Shown here: positions 63,042 to 64,000 of the stretch, piece after piece
How the letters are laid out: each line of letters starts with the position of its first letter
Position numbering within the stretch: the stretch's first letter is position 1
Source: Bradyrhizobium diazoefficiens USDA 110
GTDB lineage: Bacteria; Pseudomonadota; Alphaproteobacteria; Rhizobiales; Xanthobacteraceae
NCBI RefSeq assembly: GCF_000011365.1
Contig: NC_004463.1
Span: 5,380,001 to 5,444,000, forward strand
Direction of reading: 5' to 3'
Length of the DNA stretch: 64,000 nucleotides
The notes under the pieces: model-generated
Told to the model about the DNA's origin: nothing
Database searches by the model: none
The model's input: only the letters and a program-made list of their open reading frames with translations
Made by a program: the position numbers and the translations under genes

Positions 63042-64000
63042 TCACTTCGGCGCGATGCCGGCGAAGTGCAGCACACCGGCCACCACGATCACCATCGCCA
63101 GCGACAGCGGCAGGAACACCTTCCAGCCGAGGCGCATCAGTTGATCGTAGCGGTAGCGGGGCACGATCGCCTTCGCCATCGCGAACAGGAAGAACATGAA
63201 GAAGACTTTGAGCAAGAACCAGATGATCCCCGGCACCCAGTTGAAGGGCGGCAGGTCCACCGGCGGCAGCCAGCCTCCGAGGAACAGGATCGTCGCCATC
63301 GCGCACATCGTGACGATCGCGACGTACTCGCCGAGCATGAACAGCAAATACGGCGTCGAGCCATACTCGACCATGAAGCCGGCGACGAGCTCGGATTCGG
63401 CTTCGACGAGGTCGAACGGCGGACGGTTGGTTTCCGCCAGCGCCGAGACGTAGAACACCACGAACATCGGGAACAGCGGCCAGACGTACCAGTTCAGGAT
63501 GGTGAGCTGCGGCAGCCCGATCAGGCTGGCGAGGCCGCGGACATGCTGGGCCTCGACCACGGCCGACAGGTTCAGCGTGCCGGCGCAGAGCAGCACCGTG
63601 ATGATGACGAAGCCGATCGAGACCTCGTAGGACACCATCTGCGCGGCCGAGCGCAGCGCGGCCAGGAACGGATACTTCGAGTTCGACGACCAGCCGGCCA
63701 TGATGATGCCGTAGATCGACAGCGACGAGATCGCGAAGATGAAGAGGATGCCGACATTGATGTCGGAGATCACCCAGCCGAGATTGGTCGGGATCACCGC
63801 CCAGGCGGCAAGCGCGAGCACGCATGAGACCAAGGGAGCAAGGAGAAACACGCCCTTGTTGGCGCCGGCCGGGATGATCGGCTCCTTCAGCACGAACTTC
63901 AGAAGGTCGGCGAAGGACTGCAGCAGGCCCCAGGGGCCGACCACGTTCGGGCCGCGGCGGATCTGCACCGCCGCCCAGATCTTGCGGTCGGCGAGCAGGA
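63042..64000 (-). CDS. nuoH: NADH-quinone oxidoreductase subunit H (5' end beyond the window)
   Basis: About 318 C-terminal residues are present, and the frame is open to the window edge ([10 protein letters not shown] before [20 protein letters not shown]), so the true start lies outside; the in-frame GTG near 63968 is internal. NuoH forms the quinone-binding chamber with NuoB and NuoD. Visible: [18 protein letters not shown], the conserved acidic loop, and about seven membrane helices. Confidence 0.96.
   Translation of the reverse strand, partial: LLADRKIWAAVQIRRGPNVVGPWGLLQSFADLLKFVLKEPIIPAGANKGVFLLAPLVSCVLALAAWAVIPTNLGWVISDINVGILFIFAISSLSIYGIIMAGWSSNSKYPFLAALRSAAQMVSYEVSIGFVIITVLLCAGTLNLSAVVEAQHVRGLASLIGLPQLTILNWYVWPLFPMFVVFYVSALAETNRPPFDLVEAESELVAGFMVEYGSTPYLLFMLGEYVAIVTMCAMATILFLGGWLPPVDLPPFNWVPGIIWFLLKVFFMFFLFAMAKAIVPRYRYDQLMRLGWKVFLPLSLAMVIVVAGVLHFAGIAPK

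Noticed and set aside
1..64000. tRNA, rRNA or CRISPR arrays
   Set aside because: Scanned by eye for cloverleaf ends, TTCGAATC-type T-arms and regular direct repeats; none was convincing.

Overview
The window reads as a chromosomal stretch of a Bradyrhizobium-like alphaproteobacterium (Nitrobacteraceae, Rhizobiales). The reasons are uniformly high GC, the gene order of the housekeeping blocks, tandem DUF3551 genes, an Omp25/31-type outer-membrane protein, a direct-repeat LexA box (GTTC-N7-GTTC), and several dispersed palindromic intergenic elements of the kind common in rhizobial genomes. The genus is inferred from memory of family and gene order; no search was run.

Layout. (1) Positions 1-6369, minus strand: rpsB-tsf-pyrH-frr-uppS-cdsA-dxr-(rseP start), the classic translation, isoprenoid and phospholipid block, with its own promoter upstream of rpsB and a strong terminator separating it from the gene before. 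(2) 6602-11544, minus strand: a secreted caspase-fold protein that has lost both catalytic residues, and two near-duplicate exported beta-carbonic anhydrases with a DUF2846-like lipoprotein gene between them. (3) 11659-15162: dnaE, preceded by a 32-residue membrane-protein gene driven by a promoter with a perfect alphaproteobacterial LexA box. (4) 15670-24993, accessory: an outer-membrane beta-barrel protein, two DUF3551 proteins, a complete IS630-type element that rewrote the 3' end of a transglutaminase-like gene, an MFS exporter, a second methionine aminopeptidase, a periplasmic ClpP-fold protein and a regulator/oxidoreductase pair. (5) 25125-28527, minus strand: proS-lolC/E-lolD, which in related genomes normally sits next to dnaE. 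(6) 28680-53085, accessory: a copper-acquisition cluster (DUF2946, TonB receptor, PCuAC, YcnI, CopC-CopD), a candidate small RNA, a globin, a sugar ABC transporter, ridA plus an ATC-hydrolase-like gene with a divergent shortened LysR regulator, a DUF1254/DUF1214 protein, a membrane coiled-coil protein, a five-gene oligopeptide ABC transporter and mtnK. (7) 53122-64000, minus strand: nuoH-I-J-K-L-M-N, birA, rnj, mce and a DUF1467 gene.

The window looks like one ancestral housekeeping chain (nuo-birA-rnj-mce-DUF1467-proS-lolC-lolD-dnaE, then rpsB...dxr) opened at three places by accessory blocks. The most interesting item is the LexA-controlled 32-residue membrane peptide upstream of dnaE, which resembles in size, topology and regulation the SOS division inhibitor SidA of Caulobacter. 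No rRNA, tRNA or CRISPR array was seen.
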